A stretch of 64,000 nt of DNA from the NCBI RefSeq assembly GCF_029238095.1, contig NZ_JAQWGS010000026.1, positions 62,001-126,000 on the forward strand, given 5' to 3'. Below the pieces are notes generated by a model. It saw only the letters and a list, made by a program, of their open reading frames with translations. It did not search any database and was not told the DNA's origin. Both the position numbers and the translations under genes were made by a program. Source of the stretch: Lacinutrix sp. Lineage in GTDB: Bacteria > Bacteroidota > Bacteroidia > Flavobacteriales > Flavobacteriaceae. Below, one piece after another: positions 35,911 to 45,081 of this stretch (within the stretch, counting starts at the first letter, position 1; each line of letters opens with the position of its first letter).

Positions 35911-37404
35911 CTATAAATATACTGAAAGCGTCATAACTAATAGTGTAAATACTACCAAAATAAGAAACAAAGGCATAATAAATTTTAGCCATTTATTAAA
36001 GCCAACCTTTACAATTGCTAAAGATGCTAAAATTAATCCTGTTGGGTTTATTAAGTAAAATAATCCCATTCCATATTGGTATGCATTAACCACAATTTCT
36101 CTACCTACACCAACACCATCTGCTAAAGGAGACATAATTGGCATAGTTAGTACAGCCATTCCTGATGAACTTGGAATAAAAAATGAAAGGACTGCGTAAA
36201 TTCCAGTCATTGCACTAGCAAATAAACCTTTATTCATTCCGTTTGTTACACCACTTGCATAATGTAACATGGTATCACTAATTAAACCATCTGCCATAAT
36301 AACTGTAATTCCTCTGGCGATACCAATAATTAATGCAACGCCTAACAAGTCTCCAGCACCTTTTACAAAAGTGTCTACAAAGTTAGATTCTTTAATGCCA
36401 GTAATAAAGCCAATTAAAATGGCTCCTACTAAAAAAGTTGCTGTCATTTCTACAAACCACCATTCTAGAAATACCACACCATAAATCATAATTGCAAAAC
36501 ACATAGCAAAAACAAATAATGCCAACCTTAAACGCGTTGTGAATTTTACAATTTCTGTCGAGTTACCAGAAAAAAGTGCTGCTATTTGCTGCTGTTGATC
36601 GTAGATAATAGATTGTGTTGGATCTTTTTTAACGCGGTTTGCATAGCGTAAAATGTAAATAATACAAATCGTTAAACATGCCATTAACATTCCAAATCTT
36701 CCCCAAACACCTGTAGTCCAACTCATTCCTGCGGCATCACTTGCAATAATACTACTAAACGGATTTATAGTCGAACACATAGTACCGATAGACGACCCTA
36801 TAAAAATACAAGCGACACCAACCAAAGCATCATATTTTGCAGCTAAAAACACTGGAATTAAAATAGGAAAGAAGGCTATAGTTTCTTCAGCAAAACCAAA
36901 AGTAGTTCCACCAGCTGCAACTAATAATGTTACTAAAATTATTAAAATAAACTCATAACCTTTTAATGCACTTGCCAACCAACCTATACCAGCGTCAAAA
37001 GCTCCTGTGCTATTTATTATTCCTATAAGACCTCCAATTATTAAAACCAAGAAAATAATATCAGCAGCTTCAATTATACCTTTTATTGGCGATTTTATAA
37101 ATTCCAGAATGCCTTGAGGTTTAGCTTCTAACTTTTTGTAGGTGTTGGGAATATTAATGGCTTTATAAATATCACCATTGGTAAATTTATTTAATGGGAG
37201 TTTTATTGATAAAGCATTTAAAGTTTCTTGAGTCGCTGGAAGGCTCTTAACATCATCGTTTGTTGTTTGAGTAAATACTTTAGTGTCTTTATTATATGCT
37301 AATGTAGCATACTTTCCTGCAGGAACAATCCATGTTAGAAGCGTAACTAAAGCCGCAATAATTAATAAAATGGTTTGAGCTGAAGGGAATTTTAGGTTTT
37401 TCAA
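35911..37404 (-). CDS. YfcC/DcuC-family anaerobic C4-dicarboxylate or basic amino-acid carrier
   Basis: This 497-aa integral membrane protein has about 12 hydrophobic helices and the early W-I-V-P-A-G-K-Y/F segment typical of YfcC (about 25-32). The S-S-G-M-A-V-L-T-M-P-I-M block (about 413-424) is also typical. Substrates in the family are poorly defined (arginine/ornithine or dicarboxylates). A soluble loop of about 70 residues lies after the first helix. The start is TTG (37404-37402), 15 bp from a weak TATCTTTA -7 box. It is divergent from ung. Confidence 0.85.
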   Translation of the reverse strand: MKNLKFPSAQTILLIIAALVTLLTWIVPAGKYATLAYNKDTKVFTQTTNDDVKSLPATQETLNALSIKLPLNKFTNGDIYKAINIPNTYKKLEAKPQGILEFIKSPIKGIIEAADIIFLVLIIGGLIGIINSTGAFDAGIGWLASALKGYEFILIILVTLLVAAGGTTFGFAEETIAFFPILIPVFLAAKYDALVGVACIFIGSSIGTMCSTINPFSSIIASDAAGMSWTTGVWGRFGMLMACLTICIIYILRYANRVKKDPTQSIIYDQQQQIAALFSGNSTEIVKFTTRLRLALFVFAMCFAIMIYGVVFLEWWFVEMTATFLVGAILIGFITGIKESNFVDTFVKGAGDLLGVALIIGIARGITVIMADGLISDTMLHYASGVTNGMNKGLFASAMTGIYAVLSFFIPSSSGMAVLTMPIMSPLADGVGVGREIVVNAYQYGMGLFYLINPTGLILASLAIVKVGFNKWLKFIMPLFLILVVFTLLVMTLSVYL

Positions 37405-37466
37405 ACTGAATAATTTTTATAGCATTAAAGATAGTATTATTTTTATTCTGAAATACAAAAACAACA

Positions 37467-38132
37467 ATGGCCTTAAATATTCACAAAAGTTGGGAACCAC
37501 ATTTGCAAGAGCAATTTAAAAAACCATATTATAAGTCGTTAATGCTATTTGTTGATTCTGAATTCAAAAGCACGCAATGCTTTCCACCAAAATCAGAAAT
37601 TTTTAATGCTTTTGAAACTTGCACCTTTGAAGCTTTAAAAGTGGTTATTATTGGTCAGGATCCTTACCATAACTATAATCAAGCCAATGGTTTGTGTTTT
37701 AGTGTTAGTAATGGAACTGTACACCCTCCTTCATTAATTAATATTCTTAAAGAGATTGAAACCGATTTAGGTATTGCATACCCAAAAAGCGGGAATTTAG
37801 AACGATGGGCAAAACAAGGTGTGTTTTTGTTAAATGCTACATTAACTGTTCGTGCACATGTAGCAGGAAGTCATCAAAAAAAAGGATGGGAAACGTTTAC
37901 AGACGCTGTTATAAAAAGTATAAGTGATAATAAAGAAGGTGTTATATTCCTACTTTGGGGAAGTTTTGCGAAAAAGAAAGCCAAACTTATAGATGAAGAA
38001 AAACACTGTATTTTAACTTCAGGACATCCTTCTCCTTTAAGTGCAAATAGAGGTTACTGGTTTGGTAATAAGCATTTTAGTAAAACAAATGCTATTTTAA
38101 AATCTAAAAATTTAAAAGTTATTGAATGGTAA
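37467..38132 (+). CDS. ung: Uracil-DNA glycosylase
   Basis: This 221-aa family-1 UDG removes uracil from DNA in base-excision repair. The catalytic G-Q-D-P-Y-H (about 64-69) with the general-base Asp, the L-L-N-A-T-L-T-V segment (about 121-128) and the C-terminal H-P-S-P-L-S leucine-loop motif (about 187-192) are all intact. The start at ATG 37467 matches family length. Its stop is immediately adjacent to the convergent lipoprotein stop. Confidence 0.95.
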   Translation: MALNIHKSWEPHLQEQFKKPYYKSLMLFVDSEFKSTQCFPPKSEIFNAFETCTFEALKVVIIGQDPYHNYNQANGLCFSVSNGTVHPPSLINILKEIETDLGIAYPKSGNLERWAKQGVFLLNATLTVRAHVAGSHQKKGWETFTDAVIKSISDNKEGVIFLLWGSFAKKKAKLIDEEKHCILTSGHPSPLSANRGYWFGNKHFSKTNAILKSKNLKVIEW

Positions 38133-38729
38133 TTAATTAACAAAAAACTCAAAACCGCCTTCACTATTTGCGTTTACAATTGTTGAATTAATATTTACAA
38201 AAGCAAATTCTGAGACACCACCATCTATATCTAACTGTCCATCGTTATTTTGAAGGAAACGTAATCCTGCTAAATAAAACGTTCCTGTTTCTGCTAAGGT
38301 TATACTTACTGTATTTGTGTAACTTTCTCCATTAAAAAAGGCTTCAACAAAAAGCGATCCATTAACTATCGTAGTATTTCCTTCTAATGGTGTAATGTTA
38401 GATTCCATTAAAGGTATCATAGAAATACTTCCAAATTCGTTTAACTTGTATAAAGTAATATAATAACGGTAAGCAGATTTTGGTTCTGAATAATCGTAAT
38501 CTGAGAGAGATATAGTCTCACCGCTGGAAGTTGTTTGATTTAATGAAATATTAGTTTCAATAATTATTTCATCTCCAACACTATAAGTATTTTGATTGTC
38601 TTGAATTTGAACACTTGTATTATTTTGAATTGTTATTTGATTTGGAAAATCGTCATCTTCATCACATTGTGTATTTAAAAAGCATAATGATATAACAACA
38701 AAAAAACTTAAAGGTTTTAAAAATTTCAT
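38133..38729 (-). CDS. Lipoprotein of unknown function
   Basis: This 198-aa protein has a hydrophobic signal and a lipobox-like N-T-Q-C (Cys at about residue 23) followed by acidic D-E-D-D-D, consistent with surface sorting of Bacteroidota lipoproteins. The mature part is strand-rich and resembles an Ig-like fold with Asn/Thr/Ser-rich loops. No family is recognised. Its 3' end abuts ung and its upstream neighbour is the binding-protein-like gene, 54 bp away. Confidence 0.75.
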   Translation of the reverse strand: MKFLKPLSFFVVISLCFLNTQCDEDDDFPNQITIQNNTSVQIQDNQNTYSVGDEIIIETNISLNQTTSSGETISLSDYDYSEPKSAYRYYITLYKLNEFGSISMIPLMESNITPLEGNTTIVNGSLFVEAFFNGESYTNTVSITLAETGTFYLAGLRFLQNNDGQLDIDGGVSEFAFVNINSTIVNANSEGGFEFFVN

Positions 38730-38783
38730 AAAAGCTATTTTTTCTGTAGATGAAGAAATGTTTAAAAGGTTGCGTTATAATTA

Positions 38784-39638
38784 TTACAATTTTTCAACTA
38801 ACTCATTATAATCCCATTTTTCAGGAATTATATCTAAAGCAAATAATTCGTCTTGAACTTTTGCAACAGTATCCTTAGAAATATTTTCTTGAGACCATTC
38901 TGTTAAGCTTAACCATTCTTGTACGTCTTCAATTTCTTGTTCATAACGATTCGCAATCATTCTGTCTATGCTAGGTATATCTTTAAATTCAGAAGTTGTT
39001 GCATTAACTATATTTAAAATCGTTTTTACATCTTCTTTGTTGGTCTTTAAAAAATCTTCACGAACTGCAATAACAAAACATGGCCAAGGAGAAGGACAAT
39101 TACCAATTCTTCTAAATGTACTATTATCTACTAAGGGTTTAGTTGTAAATTTTTCCCACATAAAGTAATCTGCTTTGCCTTCTGTTAAGCCTTTTACAGC
39201 GCCATCAAGGTTTTTAATAACTTCAAAATCAAGATCTTCTTTTAAATCCCAACCATTATTTTGAGCATTTATATAGGCCATTAAATGTGATCCAGAGCCA
39301 TAACGACTAATAGCTGCTTTTGTTCCTTTTATATCTTTTATGGTTTTATAATTTGAATCGTGAGATACATGAATTCCCCAAATAAGAGGAGACTCGACAA
39401 AAACCTGAACAATTTTAGATTTATTACCAGCAATAATATCTTTAATAATACCTTCTGTTAAAATAACTGCCATATCTATATCTCCATCACGAAGTCCTTT
39501 ACACATAGCTCCTGTACCTCCAAAATAATCTTTCCAACGTAAATTAATACCTGAGTTTTTATATTCTGCGTTTTTAAGGCCTAAATACCATGCCAAATTA
39601 AAATGTTCTGGAACTCCTCCAATATTTATTGTCTTCAT
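38784..39638 (-). CDS. Cytosolic periplasmic-binding-protein-fold protein (SsuA/THI5/NMT1-like)
   Basis: This 284-aa protein starts directly with M-K-T-I-N-I-G-G-V-P-E-H, the first strand of an SsuA/NMT1-type solute-binding fold. It has the usual G-x-x-D-M-A-V segment (about 53-59) and the S-R-Y-G-S-G-S-H ligand-loop block (about 111-118). Unlike transport binding proteins it has no signal peptide or lipobox, and no permease or ATPase gene lies nearby. It may therefore be a soluble sensor or an enzyme of the THI5/MqnA-like class. Function is unknown. Confidence 0.72.
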   Translation of the reverse strand: MKTINIGGVPEHFNLAWYLGLKNAEYKNSGINLRWKDYFGGTGAMCKGLRDGDIDMAVILTEGIIKDIIAGNKSKIVQVFVESPLIWGIHVSHDSNYKTIKDIKGTKAAISRYGSGSHLMAYINAQNNGWDLKEDLDFEVIKNLDGAVKGLTEGKADYFMWEKFTTKPLVDNSTFRRIGNCPSPWPCFVIAVREDFLKTNKEDVKTILNIVNATTSEFKDIPSIDRMIANRYEQEIEDVQEWLSLTEWSQENISKDTVAKVQDELFALDIIPEKWDYNELVEKL

Positions 39639-39720
39639 ACTACTTGCCGCAAAAGCGTTAATCTTACTATTATTATTTGCTAAGAATAATCAAAATTTAA
39701 TCTTCTAATTTCGAAACGTT

Positions 39721-40590
39721 TTATTCTACTAATTTGTCTAAGGTATATTGTATTAAATTTTCAACTACTTTTTTTGGATACTTACTAAACGTTCCATTCG
39801 CTCTATTAGCAATTATTGCGTTTAATGATAATGCATTGTGACCTAATAATTTTGAAAGACCATAGATTGCAGAGGTTTCCATTTCAAAATTAACTATTCT
39901 AAAGTCTTTATAGCAAAATGAATCCATTTTTTTATTTAATGAATCATCAAATAAAGGCAAACGTAAAACACGACCTTGAGGTCCATAAAAACCACCAGCT
40001 GTTGCAGTCATTCCTTTATGCACAATTGATTCATCGAAACGCTTCTCTAAAGCCTTGCTGTTATTTATAACAATAGGCCTTGCTTTATTGGTATCCCAAT
40101 TAGTGAATTCTATAAATGCTTTTTCAACAGCTTCATTATTAATACCATCAGTTTTATAGAAGTGAAGCATACCGTTTAAATCTAAACCATGCGTGCTTAA
40201 TACAAACGAGTTTACAGGAATATCTTTTTGTAAAGACCCAGAAGTACCCACTCTAACAATATTTAAAGATGTTAATGTTTTCTTGGGTTTTCTGGTTTTT
40301 AAATCGATATTAACAAGTGCGTCTAATTCGTTTAAGACAATGTCAATATTGTCTGGACCAATTCCTGTTGATAAAACAGTTAGTCTTTTTCCTTTATAAA
40401 TACCAGTTTGAGTTTTAAATTCGCGTTTTTGTGTTGTAAATTCAATACTATCAAAATGCTTGGTAATTTTCTCTACACGATCTTGATCACCAACAAAAAT
40501 AATGGTGTCTGAAATGTTTTCTGGTTTTAAATTAAGATGATATACACTTCCATCTGGATTTAAAATTAATTCTGATTCTTTAATTGGCAT
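39721..40590 (-). CDS. Nucleoside phosphorylase (uridine phosphorylase-like)
   Basis: This 289-aa protein is of the PNP/UDP phosphorylase family, splitting a nucleoside with phosphate into base and (deoxy)ribose-1-phosphate. Visible features are the phosphate-site V-G-D-Q-D-R-V (about 33-39), S-T-G-I-G-P-D-N (about 74-81), V-R-V-G-T-S-G-S-L (about 112-120) and the ribose-binding F-E-M-E-T-S-A (about 234-240). The start overlaps the upstream DUF1835 gene by 11 bp. Specificity between uridine and purine nucleosides is not certain. Confidence 0.87.
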   Translation of the reverse strand: MPIKESELILNPDGSVYHLNLKPENISDTIIFVGDQDRVEKITKHFDSIEFTTQKREFKTQTGIYKGKRLTVLSTGIGPDNIDIVLNELDALVNIDLKTRKPKKTLTSLNIVRVGTSGSLQKDIPVNSFVLSTHGLDLNGMLHFYKTDGINNEAVEKAFIEFTNWDTNKARPIVINNSKALEKRFDESIVHKGMTATAGGFYGPQGRVLRLPLFDDSLNKKMDSFCYKDFRIVNFEMETSAIYGLSKLLGHNALSLNAIIANRANGTFSKYPKKVVENLIQYTLDKLVE

Positions 40591-41521
40591 TCACTGTATT
40601 TTTAATCAATTTATTTGCTTTTTTATTAAACTGAAACTCTTGTTTATTTGCACCTCCAAAAACAAAATTACAATTTAGCTCTTTTCTAAAGTTTTTTTGA
40701 TGCTCTAAGGCTAAATGTCCATCTCGATTTAAGGTTAAAGTATCCTCTGTTTCAGTATATAATATTTCAAGTTTGTCTATTAGTCTCACTATTTGCATAT
40801 CTCCAAAGCCATAATAACCTTGATAGTGTAATACATAACCAACTAAATGACGACGTGACTTTATTGTATACTCTTTAATTAATTTCAAGATATTATACTC
40901 TAAAGTACTTAAACCACTTCGCATATCTGGAAAACGTTTTAAATGTGCTTTTAGACAAATGCTTAAATATTTAAAGTTTGAAGGCCTTGTAATTAAAGGT
41001 TTTAGTAGATTATGATCGTTTTCACAATAAATACGCCAAGCTTTTTGAGCTGTAGCAACATCATCTATTGTTAATTCTATTCGATTTTGATAATGTTCTT
41101 TAAGTTGTTTAGGAGTTAATTCTGCTAATCCTTTGAGTCCTTTTTCATTTTCAATACGTCCACTACAAACTAAAAACATTGGAACTCTTATTCCTTTTTG
41201 TTTTAACAAGCTAATTGCTGCAATAAGATTGATATGGCAAAACAAATCGTACTCAAACCAAAGGATCACTTCTTTATAATCGTTTACACTATTAAGTTTA
41301 TTTATTTCTGACTTTATCTTAAATTCATCATATTCAACATTATAAACAGATTCTAAAAAGGCTTTGCGTTTTTCAAAAAAAGTAGGAGTATCTATTTCTT
41401 TTTCAGTTGGGCCTTCACACAACATTTCATGCCAAGTTAACATTTCACCCTCATAATTCTCTTTTTTAAGATAATTAGTAAGGCTTGTACCATTAGTAAT
41501 ATGGAGTGTTTGCTTAGACAT
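40580..41521 (-). CDS. DUF1835 domain protein
   Basis: This 313-aa soluble protein begins H-I-T-N-G-T-S-L-T (about 6-14) and has W-H-E-M-L-C-E-G-P (about 30-38) and W-F-E-Y-D-L-F-C (about 88-95), blocks typical of DUF1835 proteins. No activity is established for the family. A C-terminal winged-helix-like region (about 200-290) may bind nucleic acid. It is followed by the overlapping nucleoside phosphorylase and preceded, 5 bp upstream, by the SUI1-like gene, forming a compact three-gene unit. Confidence 0.78.
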   Translation of the reverse strand: MSKQTLHITNGTSLTNYLKKENYEGEMLTWHEMLCEGPTEKEIDTPTFFEKRKAFLESVYNVEYDEFKIKSEINKLNSVNDYKEVILWFEYDLFCHINLIAAISLLKQKGIRVPMFLVCSGRIENEKGLKGLAELTPKQLKEHYQNRIELTIDDVATAQKAWRIYCENDHNLLKPLITRPSNFKYLSICLKAHLKRFPDMRSGLSTLEYNILKLIKEYTIKSRRHLVGYVLHYQGYYGFGDMQIVRLIDKLEILYTETEDTLTLNRDGHLALEHQKNFRKELNCNFVFGGANKQEFQFNKKANKLIKNTVNAN

Positions 41522-41526
41522 AAAAA

Positions 41527-41853
41527 TTAACCGCCAACACGTTTTACATTAAAGCCTTTTTCTTTGAGCATAATCATTATTTTATCGCGATAATCGCCTT
41601 GAATAATAATTTTATCGTCTTTAAAACTACCTCCAACACTTAGTTTTTGCTTTAATTCTTTAGCTAAAGCTTTGAAATCTTCAGTAGCACCTGTATAACC
41701 TTCTAAAACAGTAATAGGTTTTCCTTTTCGTTTTTCGTATTTACAAATAATTGGGTCGTCTTGTAACCAAAGTGTGTTAGCTTCTCCATTGGTTTCAACG
41801 TCTTTTTCTTCGTGTTCAGGAAAGAGATTTTTTAATTGATCTTTTAAATCCAT
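41527..41853 (-). CDS. SUI1/eIF1-like translation initiation factor (YciH family)
   Basis: This 108-aa protein has an Asp/Glu-rich N-terminal tail and a C-terminal SUI1 domain (about 40-105), with K-R-K-G-K-P-I-T-V-L-E-G-Y and the G-G-S-F-K-D-D-K-I-I-I-Q-G-D segment. Bacterial YciH relatives affect start-site fidelity in vitro and under stress. Its role in a phylum with little Shine-Dalgarno use is unknown. It heads the operon with DUF1835 and the nucleoside phosphorylase. Confidence 0.88.
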   Translation of the reverse strand: MDLKDQLKNLFPEHEEKDVETNGEANTLWLQDDPIICKYEKRKGKPITVLEGYTGATEDFKALAKELKQKLSVGGSFKDDKIIIQGDYRDKIMIMLKEKGFNVKRVGG

Positions 41854-41906
41854 CTTTTTAAGTATTCAATATTTAGATTGCGTTACGGTTGTAAACTGAA
41901 TATTGC

Positions 41907-42854
41907 TTACTTTTTTAAACCAAGCTCAATTAAACGTTGGTCTAAAAATTCGCCTGCTGTAATATCATCAAATTGTTTTGGATTGTTTTCATCTATACAA
42001 CTCTCTAAAACATCTAATTTCATTTCACTTATTGGGTGCATAAAAAACGGAATAGAGTAGCGGCTGGTTCCCCAAAGCTCTTTTGGAGGATTAATAACAC
42101 GATGTATTGTAGATTTTAATTTGTTGTTTGTGTGCCTGGACAGCATATCTCCAACATTAATCATTAACTCATCTGGTTCAGCAATAGCATCAAGCCATTC
42201 TCCTTCATGGTTTTGAACTTGTAAACCACGACCTTGAGCTCCCATTAGCAAAGTAATTAAATTAATATCACCATGCGCTGCAGCACGTTCTGCTGCTTTA
42301 GGTTCTTCTTTTATTGGTGGATAATGAATTGGTCTTAAAATAGAATTACCATTGTGTATATAATTATTGAAGTATGTTTCTTCTAAATTTAAATGTAAAG
42401 CTAAAGCTCTTAAAACATACTTAGCTGTTTTCTCTAACATTTGGTAGGTTTCTTTGCCAACAGCATTAAAAGCTGGCAATTCTTTTACTTCAACATTTTC
42501 TGGATATTCTTTAGCGCGTTCGGGATCATCTTCTACATACTGTCCAAAATGCCAAAACTCTTTTAAATCACCTTCTTTTTTACCTTTTGCACTTTCTTTC
42601 CCAAAAGACACGTAACCACGTTGTCCACCTATTCCTGGAATTTCATATTTACGTTTTTCATCAACTGACATCGCGAAAAAATTCTTGATTTCAGAATATA
42701 ATCTCTCCACTAGTTTTTCATCTAAAAAATGGCCTTTTAAAGCCACAAAACCTATGTCTTGGTAGGCTTTACCAATTTCGTCTATAAATTTTTGTTTTCT
42801 CTTTGGATCTTCAGAAAGAAAATCTTCTAAATTAACACTTGGAATGCTTGTCAT
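41907..42854 (-). CDS. Isopenicillin-N-synthase-like 2-oxoglutarate/Fe(II) oxygenase
   Basis: This 315-aa protein has the DIOX_N region (P-S-V-N-L-E-D-F) and the 2OG-FeII core with the His-x-Asp pair in A-H-G-D-I-N (about 193-198), the distal His in H-R-V-I-N-P-P (about 251-257) and the R-Y-S co-substrate motif (about 264-266). It should hydroxylate or oxidise a small molecule. No biosynthetic cluster surrounds it. It is divergent from the E1 dehydrogenase gene, with a 130-bp gap. Confidence 0.87.
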   Translation of the reverse strand: MTSIPSVNLEDFLSEDPKRKQKFIDEIGKAYQDIGFVALKGHFLDEKLVERLYSEIKNFFAMSVDEKRKYEIPGIGGQRGYVSFGKESAKGKKEGDLKEFWHFGQYVEDDPERAKEYPENVEVKELPAFNAVGKETYQMLEKTAKYVLRALALHLNLEETYFNNYIHNGNSILRPIHYPPIKEEPKAAERAAAHGDINLITLLMGAQGRGLQVQNHEGEWLDAIAEPDELMINVGDMLSRHTNNKLKSTIHRVINPPKELWGTSRYSIPFFMHPISEMKLDVLESCIDENNPKQFDDITAGEFLDQRLIELGLKK

Positions 42855-42960
42855 TTATACTATTATTAAATATTCATCTATATACAAATGTAAAGAAAAG
42901 ATTGGAGAATTAATAATCAATAATTTTTAGTAACCATAATCTATTTTTATCCAATATTGT

Positions 42961-42968
42961 TATATTTG
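42961..42968 (+). promoter_or_regulatory. -7 promoter box of the E1 dehydrogenase gene
   Basis: TATATTTG matches TAnnTTTG and ends 16 bp before ATG 42985, implying a short leader. No TTG is seen 19-21 bp upstream. Confidence 0.5.
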
Positions 42969-42984
42969 GCAAACCTTATTAGTG

Positions 42985-44988
42985 ATGTCAAAGACGCTTA
43001 TGAAACCAAACATAAAGTATAAAACAACCAACTTATCATCAGAAACAAAAATTGAGCTTTATAAAGCAATGTTAAAGCCTCGCTTAATAGAAGAAAAAAT
43101 GCTTATTCTATTGCGTCAGGGCAAGATTAGTAAATGGTTTTCTGGTATTGGGCAAGAAGCTATATCTATTGGTGTTACATTGGCTATGCAAAAGGAAGAA
43201 TATATTTTACCAATGCACAGAAATCTTGGTGTTTTTACAAGCCGTGACATTCCTTTATACAGGCTTTTTAGTCAGTGGCAAGGCAAGGCCAATGGTTTTA
43301 CAAAAGGTAGAGATCGTTCGTTTCACTTTGGTACTCAAGAGTTTAATATTGTTGGTATGATTTCTCATTTAGGTCCTCAATTTGGCGTAGCAGATGGTAT
43401 AGCGTTAGCTAGTAAATTAAAAAACAAAAACCTAGTTACAGCTGTATTTACTGGAGATGGAGGCACTAGTGAAGGTGATATTCATGAAGCGTTAAACGTT
43501 GCTTCGGTTTGGCAATTACCTGTTTTATTTTGTATTGAAAATAATGGTTACGGATTATCTACACCTACAACAGAACAATACAATTGTAAAGATCTAGCAG
43601 ATAGAGCTATTGGTTATGGCATGGAATCGCACATTATAGATGGAAATAATATTTTAGAAGTCTACACTAAAATTTCTCAAATTACTAAAGACATGAGAAG
43701 CAATCCTAAACCCGTTTTAATTGAATTTAAAACGTTTAGAATGCGCGGACATGAAGAGGCAAGTGGTACAAAATATGTACCTCAAGACTTAATGGATGCT
43801 TGGGAGAAAAAAGACCCAGTAGATAATTTTAGAGCGTACTTAATTGCTGAAAATATATTAACAGAAAAGCAAGACGACATTTTTAAAGCTGAAATTAAAG
43901 CTGAAATAGATACGCATTTAGACAAAACTAATGACGAAGAAAAATTAACTTCCTCTGTTAGTAACGAATTAAATGATGTGTACCAAGAATTTAATTATCA
44001 ACAAGTTGAAGAAAATATAAATACTAAAGAACTTCGTTTAATTGATGCCATTTCTGAAGGTTTAAAACAAGCAATGGAAAAGCACGACGATTTAGTAATA
44101 ATGGGACAAGATGTTGCCGAATATGGTGGTGTTTTTAAAATTACAGATGGTTTTGTAGAGCAGTTTGGAAAAGACAGAGTTCGTAACACGCCTATTTGCG
44201 AGTCTGCAATTATTGAAACAGCAATGGGATTGAGCATTTCTGGAATTAAAAGTGTTGTAGAATTACAGTTCAGCGACTTTATAACTTCTGGTTTTAATCC
44301 TGTGGTTAACTATTTAGCAAAATCACATTATCGCTGGAACCAGAATGCAGACGTTGTATTACGTATGCCATGTGGAGCAGGAGTTGCTGCAGGACCATTT
44401 CATAGTCAAACCAACGAGGCTTGGTTTACAAAAACTCCAGGTTTAAAAGTAGTTTATCCTGCATTTCCAAAAGACGCTAAAGGTTTATTAGCAACTGCAA
44501 TTAACGATCCTAATCCTGTGTTGTTTTTTGAGCACAAAGCCTTATATAGAAGTATTCGCCAGGAAGTACCAACAGATTATTTCACTATTCCTTTTGGAAA
44601 AGCAGCGATGTTAAGAACTGGAGAACAAATAACCGTTATTGCTTACGGTCAAGCTGTTCATTGGGCATTAAACACTTTAGACAAACATCCAAGTATTGAT
44701 GCAGATTTAATTGATTTACGTTCTCTACAACCTTTAGATATTGATGCCATTTATACATCAGCAAAAAAGACAGGAAAAGTAATTATTCTACAAGAAGATT
44801 CTCTGTTTGGTGGTATTGCTAGTGATATTTCGGCATTAATTATGGAAAACTGTTTCGAGTTTTTAGATGCACCAGTAAAACGTGTAGCCAGTTTAGACAC
44901 TCCAATTCCTTTTATAAATCAATTAGAAGACCAATATTTATCGCGTGATAAGTTTGAAGGTGAGTTATTAGAGCTGGTTGCTTATTAA
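42985..44988 (+). CDS. Fused E1 alpha-beta subunit of a 2-oxoacid dehydrogenase complex
   Basis: This is a 667-aa thiamine-diphosphate enzyme. Residues about 20-320 are the alpha part, with the ThDP motif G-D-G-G-T-S-E-G-D (about 163-171) ending in N-N-G-Y-G. Residues about 345-667 are the beta part (G-Q-D-V-A-E-Y-G-G-V-F, about 376-386). Fused E1 proteins of this type usually act on branched-chain 2-oxoacids or pyruvate. E2 and E3 genes are elsewhere. ATG 42985 is preceded by an in-frame GTG at 42982; the ATG is preferred. Confidence 0.87.
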   Translation: MSKTLMKPNIKYKTTNLSSETKIELYKAMLKPRLIEEKMLILLRQGKISKWFSGIGQEAISIGVTLAMQKEEYILPMHRNLGVFTSRDIPLYRLFSQWQGKANGFTKGRDRSFHFGTQEFNIVGMISHLGPQFGVADGIALASKLKNKNLVTAVFTGDGGTSEGDIHEALNVASVWQLPVLFCIENNGYGLSTPTTEQYNCKDLADRAIGYGMESHIIDGNNILEVYTKISQITKDMRSNPKPVLIEFKTFRMRGHEEASGTKYVPQDLMDAWEKKDPVDNFRAYLIAENILTEKQDDIFKAEIKAEIDTHLDKTNDEEKLTSSVSNELNDVYQEFNYQQVEENINTKELRLIDAISEGLKQAMEKHDDLVIMGQDVAEYGGVFKITDGFVEQFGKDRVRNTPICESAIIETAMGLSISGIKSVVELQFSDFITSGFNPVVNYLAKSHYRWNQNADVVLRMPCGAGVAAGPFHSQTNEAWFTKTPGLKVVYPAFPKDAKGLLATAINDPNPVLFFEHKALYRSIRQEVPTDYFTIPFGKAAMLRTGEQITVIAYGQAVHWALNTLDKHPSIDADLIDLRSLQPLDIDAIYTSAKKTGKVIILQEDSLFGGIASDISALIMENCFEFLDAPVKRVASLDTPIPFINQLEDQYLSRDKFEGELLELVAY

Positions 44989-45081
44989 GCTATTAAATAA
45001 TTTATATCAAAGTGAACTTATAGAGTATTCAAAAATCAAATCTTAAATTGAAAAGATAAAAAACATGATTAAACAGTTGAA

